A DNA stretch of 64,000 nt from the NCBI GenBank assembly GCA_977017575.1, contig CDRNVI010000013.1:62001-126000 (forward strand). Reading direction: 5' to 3'. The notes below the pieces were generated by a model. The model was given only the letters and a program-made list of their open reading frames with translations, had not been told where the DNA came from and ran no database searches. Shown here one piece after another: positions 28,931 to 40,724 of this stretch (the first letter of the stretch is position 1; every line of letters starts with the position of its first letter). The position numbers and the translations under genes are program-made. The stretch is from Paramoeba atlantica. Taxonomy: Eukaryota; Discosea.

Positions 28931-31158
28931 TAAGAGTTTACGAAAAGAATTTTAGGAAGTGTGCAGTGGTTAACGTGTTTCATGCACGCACCAACCAGTG
29001 CAATCTTGAATACATCTTTAGCATATACTGCACTTTTACGCATAAACTTTACGTGTAATGTACTTTTGTTTCGTTATTTCATATAATATTTCTTAGAAGA
29101 AGATTCTTAGGACAATATTTTCTTCACTTTACTTCGATAATTTTTGCGAATGAGGATGTTCGCGCTCTTGTTGAACATGGAATTATTTCCCGCGTCGGGG
29201 AAAATGAATTGGTGGACCGTCCAACGATGCAAGAGATTATTCCCTTTTCAGTAGTTGAACGCACAGATAATGGAGAATCCCAGAGGCGAAGATTCATAGC
29301 TTGGACGCGAGTCGACAATATGTCGTTAAAAGAATATGAGCCGTACGTGCCTCTCTCACATCCCGCGTATTATCTACATAATGTAAGCTCTTCATTCGCA
29401 GTCAAACGTGACCTGGCGTGTAGTTTCTTTCAGATTGGACTACCCCTCGAGTCACGCGCAAAGTTTCGGTTCTCCCATGAGGGAGAAATGTACGAAATGA
29501 CAGTAATGCCTATGGGTCACAGATGCGCGCCCGAAATTATGCACACAGTGACCGCCACTATAGCGGGTCATTCCCACTATTGCAAGCAATCACATGGCTT
29601 TACTTCGTCAGCCATTGATGTATATATTGATGGCGTTCGGTTCGCAGGCTCTTTCAATGCTGTACAACATTACGAGAACTTTATCGATCAAAGGGCAAAA
29701 AGCATAAGCGCGAAATTCAAATCCGTAGAAGGTTATCCACTGACGAAATATGTTTATAACGGCGTGCTTTACGACCATCAAGCGCATAAGGTCGCACTTG
29801 GACCGAAGGTGTTGTCTAAAATAGAGGCGAACCATTTTGGAATACTGACGTACAGTGATCTTGAAGCCTGTGTTGGCCGTTTTATCTACTCGTCCGCGAT
29901 ATTAGGAATGAACCTCCCCCGCTTTCACAATATTTTACGGATCACGCGACGCCGCATAAACGAGCTGAATCGCTACCCTTTATTGGCGGATGTTGCTGTG
30001 CCATTATCCAAGGTTACTAGGTGTGGTCTAGCAAAATGGAGAGACGAGTTACGAGCTAATATACCCATTGCTCCTCAACCTCGACCGGATACAGTCGTTC
30101 ACCAACATGTTTTGTACACCGATGCCTCCAAGGTTGGATGGGGAGGGGTGTTGTACACGGACTATGGAGAAATGATCTGTGTCGGCGGTAAGTGGGATGC
30201 ATCGTTTGACTATGAAGTCAATCGGGCAGAAACTCGTGCCGTTTATCTTAGTATTGAAAAATTAAAACACCACTTTCGGGAAGGGACGTGTCTAGATTTA
30301 TATGTAGACAACGTTTCGTGCATGGCAGCCGTCAATAGGAAAATATCGAAATCTTCCGGCGTTTCTGACGAACTTGAAAAGGTTTTGAATGTAATTAAAA
30401 AGCAAGGAATTGCCGTAGATGCGCGGTACGTGAGCACGAAAAGTAACCCTGCGGACAAAATCAGCCGACTTCGTTATGCCGAGGCAGTCCCTGATAATGC
30501 GAAAGGGGTGGAAAGTTAGTAGCGAGAGGGTGGTGGCGCCGGCCAGGCGCGATGCCCTATCGTATAGTTTTGATTTAGGTAGTTTATATTATAGGTCGAC
30601 AAAACGAATGTTGATATCATTCTATTCTGCAACTATATGTTTTGATAGTTATTGTAAACCTTACCCTGAATGGGCGTATACTTTATATAGGATCTCTACA
30701 AAGTACGATATTCACACAAAATGAAATTCTAAGAGTTTACGAAAAGAATTTTAGGAAGTGTGCAGTGGTTAACGTGTTTCATGCACGCACCAACCAGTGC
30801 AATCTTGAATACATCTTTAGCATATACTGCACTTTTACGCATAAACTTTACGTGTAATGTACTTTTGTTTCGTTATTTCATATAATATTTCTTAGAAGAA
30901 GATTCTTAGGACAATATTTTCTTCACTTTACTTCGATAATTTTTGCGCCCACCCACCGGCCCCCGCGCCGGCCAGGCGCGATGCCCTATCGTATAGTTTT
31001 GATTTAGGTAGTTTATATTATAGGTCGACAAAACGAATGTTGATATCATTCTATTCTGCAACTATATGTTTTGATAGTTATTGTAAACCTTACCCTGAAT
31101 GGGCGTATACTTTATATAGGATCTCTACAAAGTACGATATTCACACAAAATGAAATTC
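28931..31158 (+). mobile_element. SDR-2: VIPER/DIRS-like element with full split direct repeats, RT-RNase H only
   Basis: A1 (28931-29148), internal RT-RNase H (29149-30535), B1 (30536-30729), A2 (30730-30947), the 17-bp link CCCACCCACCGGCCCCC (30948-30964) and B2 (30965-31158). Both A copies (218 bp) and both B copies (194 bp) look identical, so it is recent. B starts with the hairpin GCGCC-GGCCA-GGCGC. Gag and recombinase are absent, so it is an internally deleted, non-autonomous member. No target duplication is evident, as expected for recombinase-type integration. Confidence 0.85.
29149..30519 (+). pseudogene. SDR-2 RT and RNase H (VIPER/DIRS type)
   Basis: A single open frame from the A1 edge to 30519 shows the Ty3/DIRS-like RT features SRAKFRFSHEG, MPMGHRCAPEIMH and VDVYIDGVRFAG, then the linker RRRINELNRYP, then RNase H with LYTDASKVGWGG, EVNRAETRAVYLS, LDLYVDNVS and STKSNPADKISRL. 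It is the closest relative within the window of the RT at 53032-54471. Lacking gag and recombinase, it is treated as a fossil part of SDR-2. Confidence 0.8.
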
Positions 31159-34100
31159 CAGAGAAGGTGGGGCAGAAGGGAGAAGAAGGAAAGGTGGAAA
31201 TGGGAAGGAAAGGATCAGAGCCAGAGGGGACGGATAACAACGGTATGGTGAAGAGGGGAAGGGAAGGAGAGGAAAATGTGGACAAGGCCTGCGAGTACAT
31301 GCACGTAAAAGGGGAGGTCGGCAACAAGGGAGGTAGCAAAAGGCGTGGGGACAACAAGGTGCGGAGACAGCTTGACCACATCATGGTCAGTGAGCGCTTT
31401 GCCTCCAGCATTAGGAGGCACAAAGTACTCAAGGCGCCAGTGCCTACAGTACACTGCGTCGTTATGGCGGATGTGAAAATCAAGTGGCGTTCTAAAGGTA
31501 CAGGGGGGCAAAGCAAGGTACCCTGGCCAAGACTTGGAGATGAAGAGAAGAAGGCATCCTTCCAGCAAGCAGTGTGGGAAATGGCGAAGAAAGAGGAAGA
31601 GATCACATGGGAACACTTATCGGAAAATATGGTACACACAGCGAAAAGACTCTCAAAAAAGGACCGAACCCCAAAAACGACCAACGCGCCTACAGGGACA
31701 GAAAACACACCACCGGGTACAGAAACACCGCGCATCTCAGGGTTTCGCGACTTATTTCTTCAGAGTCGAAAACCGGACCACTTCAAGGAAGTGCTAAAAG
31801 AGCACGGAGAAGAAATTGAGGCGCAGATTGGGCAGGAATGCGCCGAAATTGAAGCAGGTCTGCGGCGAAACCGTTCTAATCCGTGGCGTACGCTACGTAG
31901 AATTTGCGGTTTGTACAGGGAGACTCTTTGCATCGAGACCTCGTCGACAAGGGAAACTCTTAACATTGTTAAAGATTTCTTTGCTCGTATGGGGTCCGAT
32001 GATCGCGGAGATAAAGATATAAAATTTGACAATGTAGTCAACCCGAAAGTACCAATCAACGATGAAAGTTTCACTGCAGAAGAGCTCGAGGACGGCATCA
32101 GTAGACTAGCGCGCAACAAGGCACCTGGAATAGACCAAATTCCGGCGGAGGCACTCAGAATGATCACAGAACATGCTGAACTGAGAATATCCTTATTACA
32201 TATTATAAACGAGGTTCATCGGACAGGGGTTTCGCCTGCGTCCTGGAAAATTGTCCTTCAGGTGCCTATTCCAAAAAAAGGTGACCTGACACAAATAGCG
32301 AATTGGCGGCCAATCTGTCTCGTGAACAGTGCGGTTAAATTGATGAATGCAATGATCCTGAAAAGAATCAGACCATCCATCGAGCCGCTCCTTCGCGACA
32401 GTCAATTTGGTTTTCGGCCAGAAAGGTCCACGGCAGGGGCGCAAATCATTTTGAATGATGCAAGAGTTCGTGCGACCAGGGGCAAGAAAGGCATTGCGGT
32501 GGCATTCATGGACTTCGCAAAAGCATTTCCCTCGGTATCGTTTCATGCCATCCGTGCTGCATTGAATGCCTTTCATGTCGGACCCGCGCTTACTAGGATG
32601 GTAATGTCCTTGTACTCGAATTTAAAAGGAATAGTCCGCACACCATACGGAAATACGGATTCTTTTCCCATTGAAACAGGAATTCTTCAAGGGGACGTGC
32701 TTGCTCCTTATCTCTTTGTGCTTGTAATCGATAGGATTCTCAACAAAGCACTCGATAACAAGCTGCTCGGGATTCTTCTAAGGAGCAGCGGGACGAAAAG
32801 CAGGGGAATTCAAGAATTTAGACTAAAGGACATCGACTACGCAGACGACATAGCACTTTTAGCTTCCACGAAACATGAAATATCGCAAATGATCGAAGCT
32901 ACGGCAAATGAGGCAAAACCAGCTAATCTGAGGATTGCCGTGGGGAAAACCAAGACTGCGTGGATGGCCTTTGGGAAAGTTCCGGGGGGGACGCGAGAAC
33001 TTCGAGCAGGATCGCTTGGCAAGATTCCTCTTGTGGATTCCTACCGGCATCTTGGTCATCTTCAAGATGCTACAGCATCATCCCCCATCAAGGACAGGCT
33101 AAGGCTCACATGGGCAGCATTTCGTAAACTCAGTGGCATTTGGGCTTCTCTTCTGAGTGCTGCCACGAAAATACGCCTGTTTGACTGCTTGGTCTACCCT
33201 ATTTTAACGTTTGGTGCAGCCTGTCTTTCTCTTTCTAACAAAATGCTTCGAAAAACGGAGGTTGAGGTAAATATGATGAGGAGATTCGCTTGTAACTCAG
33301 CAAAGCTTGACGATTTCGGACACTGCTACCCATTAGAGTCCTTGTATTGTGGTACGCCTCGATTTTCGACCGTGCATCGTGTTGCCCGTGCGAAAATCGT
33401 TGGCCACATGCTCAGGCACTCCTCTACGTTTCGCGAGCTCGTTCAATGGAATAGCACGGAAAAAACAAGAAATATTTCTCCTAGCGAAGCAAGTTTTAAT
33501 GATCTAGGGATTACTCTGGAGCAGGCGCTTGTTTACTCGCAGGATCGGCTACACTGGCAAAAGCTATGCGATGAGCTCAGGCAGAAACTTGAACCACTTC
33601 CGATGTATGAGGTATTAAGGTCTCCAAGGTGGAAAACTAAACACACTCAAGCGGTCAAAAGCAAAAGCTCTTATGAGCTACAATTTGTGGAGGAAGGCTC
33701 GGATCCGTTCCCCATGAGTGAGGGTGAGGTTCATATGTATATTGATGGCTCTGTTCGGCAGTTGAGGGGGTCCAAGGAACAAAGATCCGGTGCGGGAATA
33801 GTTCTGAGAATGAGTGGAACAGAAGACAAATACTATTCCATAGCACTGGATGCTGGCTCAGCTGAGAGAGCTGAGGTTGAATCGCTGAGGGAAGCGCTGG
33901 AAAGGATACCTAATGAGGCTCAAACAGTTGTTATACACACCGATTCGTTCTATGTATGGAATTTCTTCCATCATACTCGTCTACGACGGCGAATCATTGG
34001 GTATAACAATCTACCGAATGGGGGTATCCTTGAGAAATTGGATCGGGAAATTCGAACGCTCCAATCGATGGATAAAAGGTGTTACGTGTGCAAAGTGAAA

Positions 34101-34253
34101 TCCCACAACGGGAACATTTACAATGAGAAGGCAGACACCTTGGCGCTTGCAGGGTCGAGAAAAATAGTCCCAGCCTCAGAAATAAAGAAGAGAAAGACTG
34201 CGACAAGTGCCTTAAAGCTCAAAGGGTTAGCTCAGAAACCGTCCAAACCATGA
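31159..34253 (+). pseudogene. EN-3 endonuclease end, reverse transcriptase and RNase H
   Basis: Starts with a low-complexity basic/acidic stretch (EKVGQKGEEGKVEMG), then RRQLDHIMVSERF closes the endonuclease. RT has APGIDQIPAEAL, NWRPICLVNSAVK, FMDFAKAFPSVS, GILQGDVLAPYLF and catalytic DYADDIALL. RNase H has VHMYIDGSVRQ, ERAEVESLREAL, VVIHTDSFYVW and VKSHNGNIYNEKADTLA, so all acidic residues and the His are present. About 1030 codons are open. Only the upstream SDR-2 insertion prevents a full product. Confidence 0.85.
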
Positions 34254-34543
34254 ATCGTCCTCGGAAACACTGTGGCCAAATACCTAAGCCATTAGGGAAA
34301 AGACGGGATTACTTCAAGATTGCAGAAGGTGATCCTCTATCCAAAAAGGGTACCTCGCCACCTGTAGAGACTGGAGTGGATTCTCCTGAAAAGAAAGAGT
34401 GTTTGCCTGAGGAATGTGATGCCAAAAATACAAAGTTGCATGAAAGACGTACCACGCCCGGTTCAGCGGACAAGGAGCATGAAAGGGCGAATTCACCTGA
34501 GAGAAAGACGTCGAAGCGACGACAAAAACGGATGTGTTCTTAA
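34250..34543 (+). CDS. EN-3 small basic ORF overlapping the RT-RNase H stop (ATGA)
   Basis: 97 codons starting on ATGA, which overlaps the TGA of the RT-RNase H frame. That arrangement can allow stop-restart coupling. The product (MNRPRKHCGQIPKPLGKRRD...) is very basic and hydrophilic with no recognised domain, ending KTSKRRQKRMCS. EN-1 instead carries its basic residues in-frame after RNase H, so this may be the same tail displaced by a -1 shift in EN-3. I cannot tell whether it is expressed. Confidence 0.45.
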   Translation: MNRPRKHCGQIPKPLGKRRDYFKIAEGDPLSKKGTSPPVETGVDSPEKKECLPEECDAKNTKLHERRTTPGSADKEHERANSPERKTSKRRQKRMCS

Positions 34544-34578
34544 CCGATGCAAATCGGTCTTATAGGATAGGATAGGAT

Positions 34579-37500
34579 AGTACTAAAACAGCATCTGCCG
34601 ATTCCGAACAGTAAGACACGCAAGGATATAAATGAGCCAGAAGCGTGGAGCAGTAGATTAAGGAAAACGTGTGTCACGGCGGCGAATGCCATCTCAACAG
34701 CGACGAATGTCATGTCCGAAGCCATATTCAATTCTGAAAAAGCATCGGAACACCATGACATTGCACCGACCCCCCTAGCGTTCGATACGCCATCTGATTC
34801 CTCGACTTCCGAGAGTTCAACAAACGGCAGCACGGAAATTGCGAATGGAAAGGATGATAGCAATGATACGGGGCAGACGGAAAGCCCAGGGCGTGAAAGA
34901 GGGGAGGTGTCTTTCTTTGAGTGCGAGGATACGGCCGGGAACATGAGCGAGGATATGACAGAGAACATGGGCGGAGACGCACAAAACGCTCATCGTATTG
35001 CGGAACGCAGCGCCGTTCTGTTCGTAGGCAGCAGCGTCGAACAAGCACGGGACAGAGCTCTAAATCTCATGCAAAACACGAAGCCCATATCCCAGTTCCC
35101 TTTGTCCCCTGAAGAGATATGGCTAAAGTCGAACATGGTGAAAAAGGGAACTGCATGTACGGTAGCGTGGACTTGGGACCGACAAGTAACGCTCAACGTG
35201 TCTCTTGGGAAGGTAACTAAAACTTATAAGCGCGGAGGGAAAGGGAAGCTGAACATAACCTACAATGGCTTACACGGACACAAAACAGGAGAGGAGTTCA
35301 GCGGATCCCTGCCACCGCAAGAAAACGTTCGCGTGTACCAAGTTTTGTGGCATTGCGCACCACCTCCTATCGACTATGCTTCACCAGAAAATGCAACTCA
35401 AGAGTGTATTTCAATGGGAGAAGCCACACGTGCACCGGAAGAGGACGTCGATCACCTACCGATACCAACCGCCCGAAACTTCTCACCAGACTTCATTCCA
35501 TGCGTGCTCGCCACCTATCGTGACATAATTAGTACATATGGGAAAAGCGATTATCCTGTGAGGAACAAGATTTGGAATCAAATGATGTCTGCGATGAAAT
35601 TGTCCCTTGCAACTGTAAGACTTGCGAATGGGAGACGACGAAGGAGAACGCCCATAAATTCACAAAAAGCCGAAGGAGAGGACAGAACGGATGCAGACCT
35701 TGATAGCTCGACGGGCGACAGACGAGCGATCAAAAAGGCGATACGGCTAGTCCTGGAAGGGTGTACTTCCAAAGCGACTAAGGTGCTTGATCAACCCTTT
35801 CGACGACTAGAGCTTTCTGACGAACAAGTGTTGGAAAAGTTGCAGGCACTGCACCCGAAAAACGAATATAAAATTCATCTTCCGGAAGCAGCCCCAATAA
35901 TCGCTGGTATCTCGGTGGAGGAGCTGAGGGCAGCTGGGCGACGGCTCAGCAAAGGCGTGAGCCCAGGTCCCACGGGAACGACGGATAGCGTTCTTTGACT
36001 TCTTCTCGACGATGAAGTGTGTTGCTTGAACCTTTGCCACATGATCGCCGACTTAATAAACGGTTTTGTATCTCGTGAAGTACTACAACGCCTAAACAGG
36101 GCCCGACTAATTGCCATACCAAAAGCGGACGGGGGAGTTCGTCCAGTTGCGACGGGCGAAGTGTTTGGAAAGCTAGCCGGCATAGTCTTGTTCCAAAGGT
36201 ACGAAAACGCGCTTGAGCCGCTATTCGCCCCTATGCAACAAGGTATTATGGCAAAGGCAGGTTGCGAAAAAATTGTCCACACGCTGCATGAACGATACTG
36301 CGAAGGTCAGTCGATCCTCTCGGTTGATCTAAAAAATGCTTTCAACTCACCGTCACGGGCCGACATCGCGAAACATGTATTTGGACTCTCAACTCTTCAG
36401 CCCTTTCAACGTTTCTTCCTAGCCGAGTATGCTGAAGCCTCTGAATTGCTGTTTTATGGAAGTGAGGGCACGCTCGCAGGAAAAGTTCTTAGCGAAGCCG
36501 GAGTACGACAAGGTTCGCCACTTTCGACGCTGTATTTTTGTGCATATCTCCAACCGATCCTCGAAACCCTGGCAGCTGAACATCCAGAGATCGAAATCCA
36601 TGCATACATAGACGACATCAATCTCACGTCACATACGCCTTCCGAGATAGCAAAAGCGTTTGAACGCCTGAAAGCATTACTGGCAGAGAGCAGCATTGAG
36701 CTCTCCGCTCAGAAATGTGTATGGTTCGGCGGACTGCAAGGTACAGAGATGCCAACGAGCTTGAAGGAAGTGGGGGTCCGGAATGAAGAAGATGCTACCA
36801 AAATTCTTGGAGCGTTTATAGGGAAGGAGGAAACGATAAGTGAGAAGTTACTACAGCGAGTCGACAAACACAAGGACATATTCAGACGACTGAAATCGAT
36901 GGGCATGAGCAACGCATCGCTTATAATCCTGTCGAAGTGTGTCAATGTACGACAGCAATTTCACATGAGAGTGCACAGCCCAGCGGCCACCGAAAAATGC
37001 GCACAGCTCTTCGACAATCAAGTGGAAGAAGTCCTAGAAACCTGGTTGGGTAAATTGCAAAAACAACAGATGGACATCGCACGTCTACCAATTAAGAAGG
37101 GAGGGTTGGGTCTCACGTCATGCTACCACACGCGAGAAGCAGCATACAATGCGTCCAGACACGCGGCTCTGAAGCAAAGAAAATCCTTTTCAGCTCGAGC
37201 CACGTCAACGGAAGCCAGGTGCACCGACAGCGTAAATTCAGTTCAGAAAAATACGTCACCCCCCCCTACAGACGAACTCGCCACAGCTGCGAAACTCCAC
37301 GAACATGCCTGGAACAAACTCTTTAACGATCCAGAAATAGCACCAATCCTGAGGGCCACTACCACCAAAGGGAGTTACGACTGGCTTATGTCACATACGA
37401 GATATACACTGTATTCCACCCCACGTTTTTGAATTAGCCATAATGCCGAGATTGGGGATAGAACATCCGCGCCTGCCGAAAAGCTTGCTATGCCCAGGAT

Positions 37501-38113
37501 GCCGTTCCATACTCGACAACAGATCAGCTCTCACTCACATCAGTGGATGTGCGCAATGCTCTGGTATCAATGCCTCCGTGAAGCACAACATGCTGGTGAA
37601 ATTCTTCCACGACCTTTGCATGCGCGCAGGGATACCATGTGAGAGTGAACCTCGAGCATTCAGTAACTGGACGTGCACTACGTGTAGAAATGTGGTAAGC
37701 CGAGAAAGCCAACCTACGCACAGCAAAATATGTACAGGACGGCACCTTCATCGATCTGGGCCAGACCTTGTGATATACTGGGACACAGGAGCTATATTTT
37801 ATGATCTTACCGTCGTGCACGAGATGACACCTTCCCACATAAATAAGAAAAGCTCTCAATTGATCCGTGACGTCATTCATCGCAAAATGGAAACTTACGT
37901 CGCAACGGGAATGATCGCCCAAGAATCGTTCCAATGCATTCCGATTCTGTCCTCCGGATCACTACACGCGAACACACGCAATCTGATCAGAGCCTTGGCA
38001 GACGCTTGTCTTCTGAACGCCCGCGAGACGGAACTCTCGTTCAAGCTACTGTTGCAAAACTTCAACGGCCTCGTGGTATACTCCCAACTTCGGGAGCACC
38101 TCGAAGACAAGTA
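34579..38113 (+). pseudogene. RELa-3 ORF: barrel-like domain, RT, endonuclease, with two breaks
   Basis: The barrel-like domain (CTVAWTWDRQ...GKVTKTYKRG...GHKTGEEFSGSLPPQENVR) is near 35140-35330. RT follows with KGVSPGPTGTTDS, then a TGA at about 35996 where sister copies have CGA or an equivalent codon (SVL-stop-LLLDDE), then SVDLKNAFNSPSR, GVRQGSPLSTLYF and AYIDDIN. A frame change near 37405 (TRYT, then IPPHVFELAIMPR in another frame) precedes the knuckle CPGCRSILDN...HISGCAQC, ASVKHNMLV and HRSGPDLVIYW...DLTVVHEM. So one stop and one frameshift, otherwise well preserved. Confidence 0.8.
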
Positions 38114-38201
38114 ATAGATTTTAGAAATATTCTATACTGGTGAAATAGCTGAGAGATAATATCCGTTGACATCTAAATATTATATATTTTCTATTTTATA
38201 C

Positions 38202-38317
38202 GGAGATAGTTTCTCTTCGAAAATTGAGAGAAGGGGGGAAGGAGCACATTTCTCATTTTCCTACGTGGCTTCCTGCTGTAGGGAGCTTATAGGATTTCAC
38301 AGGAGAAATGCCTCCAA
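38202..38317 (+). ncRNA. Conserved multi-stem 3' UTR element, copy 1
   Basis: Shares its framework with 45035-45125. Blocks in order: GGAG-TAGTTTCTCTT, a hairpin closing with GAGAGAAGGGGGGAAGG, GTGGCTTCCTG, and AGGATTTCACAGGAGAAATG ending in CCTCC. The outer GGAG/CTCC ends, TTCTCT/AGAGAA and CCTG/CAGG can pair. It lies 90 nt after the RELa-3 stop, where a LINE RT would recognise its RNA, so a retrotransposition signal is the simplest reading. Confidence 0.5.
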
Positions 38318-38339
38318 GGTATTGCAGGCCACAAGATCG

Positions 38340-38641
38340 ATGAAGAATTTTTCGGAACCCTGCCACCATTCTCGTGACGCTTATTCAGCTTATGTATGAT
38401 GTGTTTGCATCCCGATTTCACCATGACACCAAATTGATAAGGTGCAAAGAGGGGTACGAGTTTTTTTTCGTGTCGCTGAAGTAGAACAATTTCTGCTAGC
38501 TTTAACCAAACCTCGCCCACCGCAATGGGGCGCACTCCCTGCTGTGGTTTTGGAACTGCTACGAGCCTCGCCCTTTTGATGCGTCTCATGACTTCTTCGG
38601 CGAGCTCCCCGTTGATTAAGTCCGTTATCATGTGGCACAAA
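38340..38641 (-). pseudogene. RELa-4 RT block (LCHMITDL to NKRHENGG)
   Basis: The frame LCHMITDLINGELAEEVMRRIKRARLVAVPK then QQGVRPIAVGEVWLKLAE and FAPYQFGVMVKSGCKHIIHKLNKRHENGG matches the RT fingers of sister copies. It ends before the SIDL catalytic motif. The next 20-45 bp to 38318 are unassigned flank. Confidence 0.75.
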
Positions 38642-40435
38642 GTCATTACCAAGAAGGGAAAGCGATTTTATCCATTGATCTCGCCAACGCTTTCAACTCA
38701 CCCATGCGCAGTGACATCGCGAAAGTTGTTTTCGGTCTGTGTACATTGCGACCGTTTCGAAGATTCTTCCACACCGAATACTCCGAGGCATCGGAGCTTT
38801 TATATTATGGAAAGAATGGCGAGCACTATGAAACGATATACAGCTCTGCTGGAGTTCGGCAGGGCTCTCCGCTGTCCACCCTATACTTTTGCGCCTTCAT
38901 GCAGCCCATCTTGGAAATGCTTGCGGCAGAATTCCCACAAGTAAAGATTTTTGCTTTCATAAACGATATTAATATGGCGTCCGAGGATCATCAAGCATTG
39001 GCCAACGCATTTCTTCGCTTACATGGTCTCCTGGCTGAAAAACGAGTTAAAATGGCAAAACATAAATGCGTGTGGTTTAGTGGAAAGAACAAAATCCCGA
39101 TCCCGGAAACTCTTCAAACAGAGGGTGTAAAAACAGAAAACGCAGCGACAAAGACGCTCGGAGCTTTCATAGGAGATGATGAGGTGGTCAGCGAGTGTTT
39201 AGCGCGAAAGCTTAAGAAGCATGAAGCAATTTTTCGACGTCTAAAGCTCATGGGGTTGAACAACATATCGCTGCTCTTACTCTCGAAAAGCGTAAACATC
39301 CGACACAGATACCACACTCGGGTACACACGCCAGCTGCTTCCGAAAAGCTATGTAAACAATTCGATAAGGAGGTTGAAGAGGTAATGCGCACATGGCTCG
39401 GTAAAATGTCCGACAAACACATCTCCTGGTGTCGACTGCCCGTCAAGAAAGGTGGACTCGGTCTACCATCATCGGCCGAAACTCGCAATGCTGCTTACAA
39501 TTCTTCGAAACGCGTTTCTCTAGAGCGCTGTAAAATCAACTCAGCTCGGTTAACGCATGACGAAGAGATGATGCGGGAAAGCGAAGTAGTAAGTGATGAT
39601 GGTGCCGTGACAGATGCAATGTTAAATCAGAAGGTATATCAGGAACTCACTAAGAAAAATGAGGAGGTAGCACCGTTGGTAAAAGCGTGCAGCGAGAAGG
39701 GGAACCACGACTGGCTACAAGGCAGAACGAGATGCATCCCATCCTCCCAATTCACACTGGTGGTAATGGCGCGACTCGGAATCGCGCACAGAAGAATGCC
39801 GAATAATTTTCTGTGCCCTGGATGCAAGATGATCCTTGAGTCTAAACACTCTGGCACATTTACTTGGCTGTGTAAAATGCACGGGGGCAAATGCAACGAC
39901 AAGGCACAATGCACTAGTTCGGCACATATACGATCTATGTCTGCGAGCCGGGATCCCATGCGAGCGTGAACCGCGACAATTCACATCATACCGATGCCTT
40001 AAATGTACCGAAGCGGTGAGCGAACAGCGAAAACAGGAGCATCAGAAAACATGTGGAACCACATCCTTCCATCGAAGCGGCCCGGACCTCGTGATCTTTT
40101 GGGTGTCGGGTGAAATATTTTATGATTTCACGGTAACAAATGAACTATCGAAATCAAACATCCACAAACGGGGAGCCCAACTGATGCAGGAAGCAGAAAA
40201 AAGGAAGCTGGACACTTATGTAAACTCCGATCTAATTCCTCGGGAAAAATTTGTATGCCTATCAGTGCTTGCCGGAGGAGCCATGAACAAAAGCAGTGTC
40301 GCCCTTCTGAAGGCATTAGCTGATGCAAACGGACGTGATCGTGAAACCGTAGTGCGAGATTTTGGAATGCATCTACAAGAATTAAACGGTGTCATTCTGA
40401 ACGCTCAAATGGGCAAAGCGTTGTCGCAAGTTTAA
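38642..40435 (+). pseudogene. RELa-5 RT and endonuclease, one frameshift and a substituted YxDD
   Basis: RT from motif A onward: SIDLANAFNSP, GVRQGSPLSTLYF, then FAFINDINMAS where other copies have YIDD or YVDD, so the first catalytic aspartate is N here. RT thumb and KKGGLGLPSSAETR follow. The frame changes near 39860, inside the zinc knuckle (CPGCKMILES, then LAHLLGCVKC in another frame). After that ATTRHNALV, FHRSGPDLVIFW...DFTVTNEL and the C-terminus LQELNGVILNAQMGKAL are open to 40435. Confidence 0.8.
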
Positions 40436-40551
40436 AATTTAATATTTAGTTATTCAATAGCCAGCTTACAAAGACGCGTAAGCTTAGTTAGTTACTATCC
40501 CCCTGACAAGGGGGGTAGCGCCAATACGAAACGGAAGAAAACAGAATATGA
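38642..40551 (+). mobile_element. RELa-5: 5'-truncated CRE-like LINE inserted in RELa-4
   Basis: Starts inside RT (YQEGKAILSIDLANAFNSP) and ends 116 bp after its stop. It is flanked by the 9-bp duplication TGGCACAAA. The 3' UTR has two hairpins: AGCTTACAAAGACGCGTAAGCT (40463-40484) and CTATCCCC-loop-GGGGGGTAG (40493-40518), then CGCCAATACGAAA. There is no poly(A). Confidence 0.85.
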
Positions 40552-40560
40552 TGGCACAAA

Positions 40561-40724
40561 CTTAGGCAACATACCTCGTCGTCCAATAGGATTCGTAAAA
40601 TCGAGTCTGTCGTACCTGTGGGTCCGGGGGCTGCTCCTTTCGCTAAGCTTCGTCCTGCCTCGCGTATCTCATTGGGCGTGACGCATGCAGTAGTTGGGGC
40701 GTCGTATGGCATCTGAAACATGGT
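40561..40724 (-). pseudogene. RELa-4 RT start block
   Basis: Frame TMFQMPYDAPTTACVTPNEIR then EAGRSLAKGAAPGPTGTTDS and RILLDDEVCCLSLCH. This is the beginning of the RT domain and joins on one side to LHPDLPTMF at 45583 and on the other to LCHMITDL at 38641, each across a target duplication. Confidence 0.8.

Larger units (their letters stand above)
27992..34578 (+). mobile_element. EN-3: ingi-like LINE split by SDR-2
   Basis: Coding blocks are 27992-28930 (endonuclease; N-terminus truncated) and 31159-34253 (rest of endonuclease, RT, RNase H), with a short overlapping ORF 34250-34543. The 3' end is a (GGATA)n tail at 34560-34578, in the same style as the (GTGA)n tail of EN-1 but with a different unit. 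The 5' end abuts an SDR-1 relic. The right flank is RELa-3. Confidence 0.8.
34579..38317 (+). mobile_element. RELa-3: 5'-truncated CRE-like LINE with structured 3' UTR
   Basis: Begins at the EN-3 tail inside the N-terminal region (IVLKQHLPIPNSKTRK) and runs through RT and endonuclease to a stop at 38113, then a 3' UTR ending with a conserved multi-stem element (38202-38317). It lacks the TRAKAKE start and proline-rich region. Confidence 0.8.

Noticed and set aside
38340-40435. A LINE 5' inversion by twin priming, because an inverted RT piece lies next to the forward RT-endonuclease piece
   Set aside because: The inverted piece continues at 40561-40724 on the other side, with the 9-bp duplication TGGCACAAA at both junctions, so the forward piece is a separate insertion (RELa-5) in a minus-strand element.
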